From assembly GCF_010500895.1 (NCBI RefSeq), contig NZ_JAAAWO010000014.1, positions 1 through 64,000 on the forward strand: 64,000 nucleotides of DNA, read 5' to 3'. Below are positions 18,297 to 26,073 of this stretch, piece by piece (position 1 is the stretch's first letter; each line of letters begins with the position of its first letter). The translations under genes were made by a program, and so were the position numbers. Source of the DNA: Alteromonas genovensis (lineage in GTDB: Bacteria > Pseudomonadota > Gammaproteobacteria > Enterobacterales > Alteromonadaceae). The notes beneath the pieces were generated by a model. The model was not told the DNA's origin. It ran no database searches and was given only the letters and a program-made list of their open reading frames with translations.

Positions 18297-19279
18297 CAGA
18301 TTTTTCTTTCTCGGGCTTAAGCCCAGATACAATACTAGATGCCCTGGAAACCCAGGGCATTTTTCTTCAAAGCGGTCTATTAGCGCTTAATAGCTATGAA
18401 AACAGGGTTTATCAATTTATTGCCGAAGACGGCAAACGTTATGTGGTTAAGTTCTATCGACCGGGCCGCTGGTCTGATGAACAAATCCAAGAAGAGCACA
18501 ACTTTGCTAAGGAATTAGCCGACAACGAAATTCCCATCGTCGCCCCCATGGCCGTTAACACAAAGACGCTGCATCACCATAGCGTTGGAACTACCGACTA
18601 CCGTTTTGCCTTATTCCCCTCGGTGGGCGGTCGTCAATTTGAAAACGACAATTTAGACCAGTTAGAATGGATGGGACGGTTTATCGGTCGCATTCACCTT
18701 ACGGCGCAAGCGTCTGCATTTTCTTCTCGCCCTGCAATTGATGTCGAAAGTTATTTATTAGAACCTCAACGGGTTTTAGAGCAAAGTGAGCTATTGCCTG
18801 AAGGCCTTAAAACGGCATTTTTCGCTATTTTAAACCCCGTTATTGAAGCTACACAAAAAGCGTACAAGAACGTGTCTTCCCCTATTCGTCTGCACGGCGA
18901 CTGCCACCCTGGCAATATCTTATGGCGCGATGGGCCTACGTTTGTTGACTTAGACGATTGCAGAATGGGGCCTGCCATTCAAGACTTGTGGATGATGTTA
19001 AGCGGAGATAGGCAGCAGCAATTACTTCAGCTAGACACATTAGTAGAAGCCTACGAAGAGTTTCAGCCGTTTAATAAAGCGGAGCTTGCATTAATAGAAC
19101 CGTTAAGAGCCATGAGAATGGTACATTATATGGCGTGGCTTTCTCGTCGTTGGTCAGACCCTGCGTTCCCTCGTGCATTTCCTTGGTTTGCAGAAGATAA
19201 ATACTGGGAAGGACAAATTTTAGCGCTCAAAGAACAAATGTCTGCACTGCAAGAGCCCGCGCTAAAATTAGGCATGTAG
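18293..19279 (+). CDS. srkA: Stress response kinase A (YihE family Ser/Thr kinase)
   Basis: A 328-residue choline-kinase-fold protein kinase of the SrkA/YihE family, which in E. coli counters stress-linked cell death. Kinase motifs are present: the Lys-containing strand RYVVKFYRP (about residues 45-53), the catalytic HGDCHPGNILW (about 200-210) and the metal-binding FVDLDDCRMGP (about 216-226). Length matches the family. Its start codon overlaps the ccoG stop, so it is made from the ccoG transcript. In E. coli srkA precedes dsbA; here a dsbA gene lies 2.9 kb downstream, with btuB in between. Confidence 0.93.
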   Translation: MTDFSFSGLSPDTILDALETQGIFLQSGLLALNSYENRVYQFIAEDGKRYVVKFYRPGRWSDEQIQEEHNFAKELADNEIPIVAPMAVNTKTLHHHSVGTTDYRFALFPSVGGRQFENDNLDQLEWMGRFIGRIHLTAQASAFSSRPAIDVESYLLEPQRVLEQSELLPEGLKTAFFAILNPVIEATQKAYKNVSSPIRLHGDCHPGNILWRDGPTFVDLDDCRMGPAIQDLWMMLSGDRQQQLLQLDTLVEAYEEFQPFNKAELALIEPLRAMRMVHYMAWLSRRWSDPAFPRAFPWFAEDKYWEGQILALKEQMSALQEPALKLGM

Positions 19280-19469
19280 TTTTGTCACATTATTCTACTA
19301 GCGACATCCATCAATACTGACGCGACTGTCGTAAGTCGCCGTGAAAGCCTATATACTCGCCCCCGCGTAGGTGCGCAATGAATCGGCCTTGCTAGCTCAT
19401 ACTAGCCCACTTTAGCCAATAAAAAGGCGAGACAAAGCTAGAAAATAGAGGGCAATAAAAAGCAATGCT

Positions 19470-19705
19470 GATAATTGTGTTAAACGGGAAATCAGTTAAA
19501 TGCTGATGCTGCCCCCGCAACGGTAATCTCAGTACTATATAAGTGCTATATCAGTGCTACATCAGTACTTCTTTTTTACACGCCACTGTCGCTAAGCCAA
19601 TGTGATCGTTGACTTATTCGATGGGAAGGCAAAAGAGTGTCAGTCTCATAGCTATACGCTGATAAACAATGAGCAGATGACGAGAGAGCCCGGATACCGG
19701 CCTGT
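19470..19705 (+). promoter_or_regulatory. Cobalamin (B12) riboswitch
   Basis: Conserved class I cobalamin-riboswitch blocks occur in order: ACGGGAAATCAG, GCTGCCCCCGCAACGGTAA (19507-19525), CGCCACTG (19581-19588), GGGAAGGC (19623-19630) and CCCGGATACCGGCCTG (19689-19704). Limits are approximate. It precedes a BtuB-like receptor by about 90 bases and would shut that gene off when B12 is plentiful. Confidence 0.93.
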
Positions 19706-19794
19706 GCTTCACGGCCCCTGCACTATCAATGAGTGTGCGGTGCTTTCGCTTAATCTTGTGCTCGGGCGGAGCGCATAAGAGACTATTATTGATT

Positions 19795-21744
19795 ATGGAA
19801 TTATCTTTATTACAGGCTGCTTTTACTAAAACTGCAACAGCCGCTGCAATCCTAACGTGTATCACTTCAACTTCTGTTTTTTCTCAAGAACGTCCTAAAG
19901 ACACCGACGACGTAGAAACCCTCACCGTAACAGGCACTCGCCTACCGATATTGCTTACAAAGCTACCGGGTGCGGTATCAGTATTAACCGAGAGCGACAT
20001 AAAAGCCTCAGGCGCGTTGCAACTTACCGAACTTATACGCGGACTTCCTGGCGTTAGCTTATCTCAATCAGGCAGCCCAGGTGGTCTCACCGAGGTAAGA
20101 GTGCGAGGCAGTGAAACTAATCATCTTTTGGTACTTATCGATGGCGTTATTGCTAATGATATCGGCCAGGGAAGCTTGATTGATTTAGCCCATTTAACCG
20201 CAGCGAATATAACACGCATCGAGTTATTGAAAGGCCCACAAAGCGCACGTTGGGGCAGCGGCGCTATTGGTGGTGTATTAAGTATTACCACAAAGGCCGG
20301 TGCTCTGGGTGACGTCACCCCTCAGCTGAGCATGTCGGCAGGAGTGGGTACGCAAAACACCTACAGAGGAAGCGTAAACACAACATCACAACACGACAAC
20401 CTCGGTGTATCGGCTTACGCGAGCTACATGCAAACCGATGGCGATAATATTTCAAGAATAGGGAGTGAAGACGATGGTTATGACAACCTTACTGCTGGAC
20501 TGAACCTTCGCTTTGACGCCAATGATGAGCATACGTTTTCTGCCTACCTGCGTACCGTAGATTACGAGAATGAGTACGACGCTATAGACTTTGCTACCAC
20601 GGGATTGCCCACAGATGCAGACAACGTTACAAAAGGGGTTCAAATTAGCTCGAAACTCAAGTGGGATTACCAAGCTAATAACAGTGATTATCGCTCAGCG
20701 CTTACTGCACAATACAGAAAAGATGAAAATGACAACACCACGTCAGGCGCAGACGCAGGCGGCACTACGGGTGAACGTATTGAGCTAAATTGGACTAATT
20801 TCTACCGTGTAAATGATTGGCAATTAGCCGCAGGAACTGAATACCTTCAACGTTTGTTTTCACAGCGTGGTCCTGTGGTTTTCGGCGACCCTAACCAAGA
20901 CCAACGAGATGATACCTACAGCGTTTTCGCCGAGGTTTCTGGAGAAGTAAGTGACAGGGTTTTCAGCTCACTTAGCGCACGCTTCGATAATAACAGCGAA
21001 TTCGACAATGCATCTAGCTATCGCGCCGGACTCACATGGCAGCTTGACCGTCATATCGCTTTATTCACCAGCTACGGAAAAGCAGTTAAAACCCCCACGT
21101 TTACAGAACGCTTCGGATTTATCCCAGCCAGCTTTATCGGCAACCCTGACCTTATTCCGGAAAAAAGTGAAGAAGTTGAGGTAGGCGTTAAAGGTCGTTG
21201 GCAAACCGTGACGGCACAAGTCAGTGTTTACAGTACTCAGCTACAAGATGAAATAAATGGCTTTGTATTCGATGCGCAAAGCGGCGCATTTACCGCGGGT
21301 AATGTAGATGGTGAAAGCCAGCGAGACGGTGTAGACGCAGAATTTAGCTGGCGCGGCGACTTTGCGGATATTACTGGCTCTTATAGCTACCTTGATGCCC
21401 AGCAAACCAGTAATGCACAAAGCGCCATTGAGCTTAGACGTGCTCGGCATCAAGGTGCTATTACGGTAACGTCAGATTTTGGCCTTGAGAAATTTAGCTT
21501 TTACACAAAGCTTGCCTATACCGGCACACGCTTTGATACGTTTTTCCCTCCATTTCCTGCGCCTTCAGAAACCCTTGCGCTATCTGCTTACACACTGACA
21601 AGCGTTAATGTGAGCTACCAGCTTAGCAATCAATGGCGAATGTCACTTAAAGTAAATAACCTGTTTGACAAAGAATACGAAGATATCATTGGGTATGTGG
21701 GGCAAGAACGACGCGCCCTGCTTTCAGTCAGTTACACGCGATAG
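19795..21744 (+). CDS. btuB: BtuB-like TonB-dependent vitamin B12 receptor
   Basis: A 649-residue outer-membrane receptor. After a signal peptide comes a TonB box (ETLTVTGTR, close to the mature N-terminus), the plug domain (about residues 45-155: LTELIRGLPGVSLSQSG, VLIDGV, IELLKGPQSARWGSGAIGGVL) and a 22-strand barrel ending in RRALLSVSYTR. The riboswitch immediately upstream identifies cobalamin or a corrinoid as the likely ligand. I place the start at the ATG at 19795, which gives a signal peptide; the frame opens earlier, within the riboswitch tail. No btuCDF genes are adjacent. A terminator follows at 21843. Confidence 0.92.
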   Translation: MELSLLQAAFTKTATAAAILTCITSTSVFSQERPKDTDDVETLTVTGTRLPILLTKLPGAVSVLTESDIKASGALQLTELIRGLPGVSLSQSGSPGGLTEVRVRGSETNHLLVLIDGVIANDIGQGSLIDLAHLTAANITRIELLKGPQSARWGSGAIGGVLSITTKAGALGDVTPQLSMSAGVGTQNTYRGSVNTTSQHDNLGVSAYASYMQTDGDNISRIGSEDDGYDNLTAGLNLRFDANDEHTFSAYLRTVDYENEYDAIDFATTGLPTDADNVTKGVQISSKLKWDYQANNSDYRSALTAQYRKDENDNTTSGADAGGTTGERIELNWTNFYRVNDWQLAAGTEYLQRLFSQRGPVVFGDPNQDQRDDTYSVFAEVSGEVSDRVFSSLSARFDNNSEFDNASSYRAGLTWQLDRHIALFTSYGKAVKTPTFTERFGFIPASFIGNPDLIPEKSEEVEVGVKGRWQTVTAQVSVYSTQLQDEINGFVFDAQSGAFTAGNVDGESQRDGVDAEFSWRGDFADITGSYSYLDAQQTSNAQSAIELRRARHQGAITVTSDFGLEKFSFYTKLAYTGTRFDTFFPPFPAPSETLALSAYTLTSVNVSYQLSNQWRMSLKVNNLFDKEYEDIIGYVGQERRALLSVSYTR

Positions 21745-21770
21745 ATAGCAGACATGGTGTTACACACAAC

Positions 21771-21798
21771 AAGACACACGTTTAACTACGCGTGTGTC
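21771..21798. repeat. Inverted repeat just past btuB
   Basis: GACACACG and CGTGTGTC form an 8-bp stem downstream of the btuB stop codon. It has no T tract; the stronger terminator lies further on. Confidence 0.45.
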
Positions 21799-21842
21799 AG
21801 AAAAGCTCATTGAATAGCGCAAATAAGAAGTAGTACCTATAT

Positions 21843-21880
21843 GCACCAACAGGGTTAACCATGTTGGTGCTACTTTATTT
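21843..21880 (+). terminator. Terminator downstream of btuB
   Basis: A 9-bp perfect stem (GCACCAACA / TGTTGGTGC) is followed by TACTTTATTT. It lies about 100 bases after the btuB stop. Confidence 0.7.
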
Positions 21881-21903
21881 ACCTTGCCTGTTATTCAATT
21901 TAC

Positions 21904-21999
21904 GTGGCGCTCAACTTTCGTGGTGCTCAACTCCTGTGGCGCTCAACTTTCGTGGTGCTCAACTCCTGTGGTGCGTAATTTCTGTGATGTTCAGCGGGG
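21904..21999. repeat. 16-bp tandem repeat between btuB and dsbA
   Basis: Units GTGGCGCTCAACTTTC and GTGGTGCTCAACTCCT alternate for four copies (21904-21967); two decayed copies follow to 21999. The higher-order period is 32 bp. It fills part of the 392-base gap between btuB and dsbA. No promoter-like or coding meaning is evident. Confidence 0.9.
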
Positions 22000-22136
22000 A
22001 TTAAGCTTTCTACTGTATCATTTCATTGTGTTTTTTAGCTTGCTGGTCGCTGAAATTAGGGCACGCCCTAGTTAACGCTCAAAGCCTGTGATAATCTTTT
22101 GCCGATAAAAATCTTAAATACAAAGGAACTTATTCC

Positions 22137-22769
22137 ATGAAAAAGTTTGCAGTAATGTTTGTCATGGCAATGCTTTTGCCATTAGCGGCTTGTGCTCAAG
22201 AGTCAGGCGCAAAATGGAAAGAAGGTACTCATTATAAAGTGGTTAATGAAGAGGCTACTGATAAGCCAGTAATTACTGAATACTTCTCGTTTTGGTGCCC
22301 ACACTGCTTTCAGTTTGAACCAATTGTTGAACAAATAAAGCAGAAGAAAAGTGACGGTACTGCGTTTAACAAAGTACACGTAAACTTTATGCGCTTTACC
22401 GGCCCAGACGTGCAGGATGCAGCGACAAAAGCGATGCTTATTGGCCGTGCAATGAAGCAAGAAAATGCGATGAATGGCGCAATTTTCAACTACATTCACA
22501 AGCAAAAAGCTTCTATTACTAATTTGAAAGACTTGCGCAACATCTTCGTCGTAAACGGCGCTGACGGCGAGGAATTCGACAAGCTTGCCAAAAGCTTCGG
22601 TGTTAACAGCATGCTGCGTAAAAACCAGCAGCAAATCGATGCTAACCGCGAGTTATTAACCGGCGTACCAAGCTTCATTATAAATGGAAAGTATCAACCT
22701 ACTTTCACATCTGACATGTCTTATGATGATATTGCAGATTTAATTGTATGGCTGTCTGAACAAAAATAG
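22137..22769 (+). CDS. dsbA: Thiol:disulfide interchange protein DsbA, possible lipoprotein
   Basis: A 210-residue periplasmic disulfide-forming oxidoreductase. The thioredoxin-fold active site is CPHC (C54 and C57, within FWCPHCF), and the cis-proline loop is TGVPSFIING. The leader ends LPLAAC, a textbook lipobox with Cys19 at the cleavage point, so the protein may be membrane-anchored rather than soluble as in E. coli. The AAAGGAAC ribosome site and 210-residue length are normal. A strong terminator follows, so it is transcribed alone or from its own promoter after the repeat region. Confidence 0.93.
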   Translation: MKKFAVMFVMAMLLPLAACAQESGAKWKEGTHYKVVNEEATDKPVITEYFSFWCPHCFQFEPIVEQIKQKKSDGTAFNKVHVNFMRFTGPDVQDAATKAMLIGRAMKQENAMNGAIFNYIHKQKASITNLKDLRNIFVVNGADGEEFDKLAKSFGVNSMLRKNQQQIDANRELLTGVPSFIINGKYQPTFTSDMSYDDIADLIVWLSEQK

Positions 22770-22848
22770 GTCTGAGCAAAATAAACCTATAATAGGCCTG
22801 CCCAGTAGCTATTGCTGAACAAGGCACTAGGCAAAATACGACCATCGA

Positions 22849-22878
22849 AAATGGGCGCTTTGAAAGCGCCCATTTTTA
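22849..22878 (+). terminator. Terminator downstream of dsbA
   Basis: A stem of about 12 bp (AATGGGCGCTTT / AAAGCGCCCATT) with a tiny loop is followed by TTTTTATT. Confidence 0.88.
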
Positions 22879-22920
22879 TTAAGCCCAGTTTTTTATTGAA
22901 CCAGTTTCTAGGGGAACCTT

Positions 22921-23511
22921 ATGACTCCAGTAGATTCGTTTGCAGACTTTATATGTGAACTTGATAAGCTAAAGGCTGTTAAGCGAAAAATAACGCTACC
23001 GGCCGATAGTGATCGCGAAGAAAATTCTGCCGAGCATAGCTGGCATGTAGCGCTTATGGCCTCAATGCTAAGCCAATATGCTGCAAAACCTATCAACATC
23101 CAGCGAGTGATACAAATGATCCTCATTCACGATGTGGTAGAAATTGATGCGGGCGATATGTTTGCCTTTAATACGCAGCAAGACCACGCGGCTCAGGCTG
23201 AAAAAGAAATAACAGCGGCCAAACGAATTTTTGGTCTTCTTCCGTCACCGCTCAATGAAACGATGCTGAAGCTGTGGCTAGAATTTGAGGACGCGGCAAC
23301 ACCTGATGCCGAATTTGCTAAGGCGATGGATAGAGTACTTCCCGTATTTCAAAACATGAAAAATCAAGGCGGAAGCTGGGCGACTCATAAAATTACTCGA
23401 CAGCAGATAGAAAAGCGCAACGCACACCTTAAAATCTGTGCGCCGGCACTTTGGGATTACGTAAGCAGACAGCTAGACAATGCCGTGGCAAATAAATGGT
23501 TGTTAGATTAA
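22921..23511 (+). CDS. HD-domain phosphohydrolase (HDDC2/YfbR-like)
   Basis: A 196-residue HD-domain metal hydrolase. Relatives (HDDC2, YfbR) dephosphorylate 5'-deoxynucleoside monophosphates. The metal ligands are visible: H39 in SAEHSWHVALMA, the HD pair in ILIHDVVEID (about residues 70-71) and a late Asp in AKAMDRVLPVF. A good ribosome site (AGGGGAACC) precedes the start. The gene converges on the ybiB-like gene with only eight bases between the stop codons and no terminator there, so transcripts must overlap. Confidence 0.85.
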   Translation: MTPVDSFADFICELDKLKAVKRKITLPADSDREENSAEHSWHVALMASMLSQYAAKPINIQRVIQMILIHDVVEIDAGDMFAFNTQQDHAAQAEKEITAAKRIFGLLPSPLNETMLKLWLEFEDAATPDAEFAKAMDRVLPVFQNMKNQGGSWATHKITRQQIEKRNAHLKICAPALWDYVSRQLDNAVANKWLLD

Positions 23512-23519
23512 CGCCTTAA

Positions 23520-24512
23520 CTAATTGCTAAAAGGTAGGCTAGCTTTATCACGCTGCTGCCACAGTAGTTTGGCTTCTTCTATGGCGTCGTTTACCTCACT
23601 ACTGCGTAGCAAAACGAGGTAACTTGCCAGCGAGCTAATAATAGCCTGCTCACCGTAATCGCTTTCTGCTTTGCCATGCCACACCTCTAGCATATCGCCC
23701 ACGGCCATGGTCTTATCTTTTAGCGCCCAGCGCTTGGCAATAACAGGGAGAACATATTCATCTGTCTTACCACCACGGGTAACAAATAACTCTGTTTCCC
23801 GCTCGCCGTTTACCTCAGGATCGCCACCGTCACCACGAAAACACAGTGCATCTATGTTTTCGTAGTTTTCGTTTACTCGACAATGTTTATGGTCGAGGTG
23901 CATGTGATACACCCCTTGCACACAATACTTCGCGCCAGTGGGGTTTAACAACCGAGCCAGCGTATTGGCACAAGAGCGCAATCCAAATACTTCTCGCAGT
24001 TTAATAATATGGTCTAGCGCGGGCAGCAGACACGATAGGTCGAGGTAAGTCACCAAGTGCTCATCCATCTGGGATTTAGCTTGTGTCACCGTATTCACCG
24101 CTGGCAAACCTAGCGTTGGCAACACCGTACTTGCATATAGTCGCCCCGAACCTGGCTCATGGGCGCCGTGCAACATAACTCGCGTACCGTTTTTTACGAG
24201 CACCGCCACGGCGAGTAAATACCATGGAAGTTGTCGCCGCTTTCCTGCATAGCAACCAATATCTAGCACAGGGGCCAGTGTTTGCACCTCAGGCTCAATA
24301 AGCTCTCGACAAGCATCCACAAAGCCTATTACTTCTTCGGGCGTTTCTTCTCGGGTACGCAGCAACATTAAAAAAGCACCACGTTGATCGCCGGTAACCT
24401 TATTCGCAAGCACCATTTTCATGGCCTGGTACGCCTCTTCGCGCGTTAGGCTTCGACCGCCCCGCTGGCCTTTTCCAATAATTTTTATGTAGTCACTAAA
24501 TGGAAGCTGCAT
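23520..24512 (-). CDS. ybiB: YbiB-like glycosyltransferase-family protein (TrpD2)
   Basis: A 330-residue homologue of the anthranilate phosphoribosyltransferase fold. The YbiB/TrpD2 subgroup lacks TrpD activity and, in E. coli, binds nucleic acids and belongs to the SOS regulon. Family features seen are GRSLTREEAYQAM, DIGCYAGKRRQLPWYLLAVAV (in place of the TrpD GTGGD loop), VMLHGAHEPGSGR and LRSCANTLARLLNPTGA. No LexA box is evident near the start. The function should be taken from YbiB rather than from tryptophan synthesis; there are no trp genes nearby. Confidence 0.85.
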   Translation of the reverse strand: MQLPFSDYIKIIGKGQRGGRSLTREEAYQAMKMVLANKVTGDQRGAFLMLLRTREETPEEVIGFVDACRELIEPEVQTLAPVLDIGCYAGKRRQLPWYLLAVAVLVKNGTRVMLHGAHEPGSGRLYASTVLPTLGLPAVNTVTQAKSQMDEHLVTYLDLSCLLPALDHIIKLREVFGLRSCANTLARLLNPTGAKYCVQGVYHMHLDHKHCRVNENYENIDALCFRGDGGDPEVNGERETELFVTRGGKTDEYVLPVIAKRWALKDKTMAVGDMLEVWHGKAESDYGEQAIISSLASYLVLLRSSEVNDAIEEAKLLWQQRDKASLPFSN

Positions 24513-24769
24513 GGTGTGTTAGGAACGCTTTTTATTAAGTCATTAATACCGTTCACTCTATCATTTTTAAAAAAATAAGGGGAAACAAACCTGCGTTCAG
24601 TAATTCATTATATTCACACCTGCAAAAGTGTGTTTGCATAGATACGTTTACATTGCTAACTATAAGAAGCTTGCCACGCTCTTGCCTTTTACCCCCATTG
24701 TTGGATGATTCAGCGGTAGAAAATTTTCCTAATCATTACTGGTATAAAAACAAAAATAAGGAATTTGCG

Positions 24770-25192
24770 ATGTCTAATTGCTTACATCTTGCTATCCCCG
24801 CAGGCGACTTAGAAAAAGCCAAGGTATTTTATTGTGACGTATTGGGCTGTAAAACGGGCAACAGTGAGGACGGGCACTGGATTGACATAGATTTTTGGGG
24901 CAATGAACTCACTTTGCATGAAAGTACCGAACGGTTACCTTCAGTACGTCATGAAGTAGACATGGGTACGGTTTCAGTACCGCATTTTGGTGTCCATATG
25001 AGCGAAGATGAGTTTCAAGCGTTGAAGAAGCGTATTGAATCGGCAGGCTTACCCTATTTAGATAAACCCTACCGCCGCTTTAAAGATACAGAGTTCGAAC
25101 AAGAAACGTTTTTCATCGAAGATCCTAACGGCAATGTACTTGAAATGAAAACGATGACTAACCCTGAAGTATTGTTTCGCACTACCAAATAA
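24770..25192 (+). CDS. VOC-family (glyoxalase-like) protein
   Basis: A 140-residue vicinal-oxygen-chelate protein with two beta-alpha-beta-beta-beta units: HLAIPAGDLEKAKVFYCDVLG at the start and ETFFIEDPNGNVLEMK at the end, the typical metal-ligand glutamate position. Glyoxalase, dioxygenase and resistance functions are all possible in this family. I start it at 24770, where AAGGAA lies upstream; the frame is open to 24653 but gives no VOC sequence. A terminator follows at 25207. Confidence 0.82.
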   Translation: MSNCLHLAIPAGDLEKAKVFYCDVLGCKTGNSEDGHWIDIDFWGNELTLHESTERLPSVRHEVDMGTVSVPHFGVHMSEDEFQALKKRIESAGLPYLDKPYRRFKDTEFEQETFFIEDPNGNVLEMKTMTNPEVLFRTTK

Positions 25193-25206
25193 AGCGCTCA
25201 CGTCAA

Positions 25207-25240
25207 CGTGCCAGCGTATTGCTCGCTGGCACGTTTATTT
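25207..25240 (+). terminator. Terminator after the VOC gene
   Basis: A 9-bp perfect stem (CGTGCCAGC / GCTGGCACG) is followed by TTTATTT. The T tract runs directly into the first unit of the 16-bp repeat array. Confidence 0.82.
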
Positions 25241-25426
25241 GAGTACTTCGTTATTTGAGTACTTCGTTATTTGAGTACTTCGTTATTTGAGTACTTGGTT
25301 ATGTGAGTACTTGGTTATGTGAGTACTTGGTTATGTGAGTACTTGGTTATGTGAGTACTTGGTTATGTGAGTACTTGGTTATGTGAGTACTTGGTTATTT
25401 GAGTACATATTTATTTAGGTACTTAG
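25235..25426. repeat. 16-bp tandem repeat array, about 12 copies
   Basis: Twelve contiguous 16-bp units. Three are TTATTTGAGTACTTCG, one is TTATTTGAGTACTTGG, six are TTATGTGAGTACTTGG, and the last two are degenerate. Every intact unit carries the palindrome AGTACT. The variants are blocked rather than mixed, as expected for expansion by slippage. It lies between two convergent VOC-family genes. Confidence 0.95.
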
Positions 25427-25459
25427 GTTATTGTTAACCGCAATGGATAAGAAGAAAAC

Positions 25460-25834
25460 CTAGCCGAAGAAGTTGAAGCATATCTTGTTACCGTCAAAGT
25501 CTCTTACGTAAGCCGCATAAAACTTTCCGGGTACTCGTTGTCCTGGCGCGCCATCGCATGTTGCCCCAAGAGACAGTGCTTTTTCATGCATTTTATCCAC
25601 TTTCTGCTTATTCCCTGGTGCAATAGAAAACATATTGCCGTTGCCCGGTGAAGGCTCTTTCTCATCCCACGGAATACACACGGCAATCATTGGCTCTTTC
25701 ATCGATTTACCAATGTATTTAATCCGGTCCATATTCACTAACCGCTTAACGCCAAAATCTTCTAGTAGTGATTCGTAGAAAGAGGCTGATTTTTCTATAT
25801 CGCTCACACCCAAGGTTACGTAATTAATCATCAA
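25460..25834 (-). CDS. VOC-family (glyoxalase/bleomycin-resistance-like) protein
   Basis: A 124-residue single-domain VOC protein: INYVTLGVSDIEKSASFYESLL at the start, PMIAVCIPWDEKEPSPGNGNMFSI in the middle and YAAYVRDFDGNKICFNFFG at the end. It is only distantly like the VOC protein encoded convergently across the repeat array. Substrate unknown. The start could be either of two adjacent ATG codons. Confidence 0.8.
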   Translation of the reverse strand: MMINYVTLGVSDIEKSASFYESLLEDFGVKRLVNMDRIKYIGKSMKEPMIAVCIPWDEKEPSPGNGNMFSIAPGNKQKVDKMHEKALSLGATCDGAPGQRVPGKFYAAYVRDFDGNKICFNFFG

Positions 25835-25919
25835 GCTTTCCCAAAAAGTAGGTTAAAAGTAGGTTAAAAGTAATTTGAAATGTACTGTGTGATAAAACCT
25901 ACGGCGGGCGTTACGATAA

Positions 25920-25949
25920 AGCTCAGTGAGAAATAGCTCAGTGAGGAAT
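25920..25949. repeat. Two 15-bp direct repeats
   Basis: AGCTCAGTGAGAAAT is followed directly by AGCTCAGTGAGGAAT. A second small duplication (AAGTAGGTTA twice, 25848-25870) lies nearby. Both sit between the VOC start and the SulP terminator. Confidence 0.8.
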
Positions 25950-25960
25950 ATTTAATAAAA

Positions 25961-25989
25961 AACCGCACTAGTTATGCACTAGTGCGGTT
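25961..25989 (-). terminator. Terminator after the SulP gene
   Basis: A perfect 12-bp stem (AACCGCACTAGT / ACTAGTGCGGTT) with loop TATGC. On the minus strand it continues into TTTTTTATT, about 85 bases past the SulP stop. Confidence 0.85.
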
Positions 25990-26073
25990 TTGTGTTTTTC
26001 ATGTCGCTCTTAAGTCTCTGTCTGCGCAAACACCTTGCGCTAAGACACTAGGCGACAGTTCTAATAAGAAGCC

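Noticed and set aside
24513-24769. LexA box upstream of the ybiB-like gene
   Set aside because: E. coli ybiB is SOS controlled, but no CTG-N10-CAG site is evident here.
25235-25426. CRISPR array
   Set aside because: The 16-bp units are contiguous without unique spacers and no cas genes are present.
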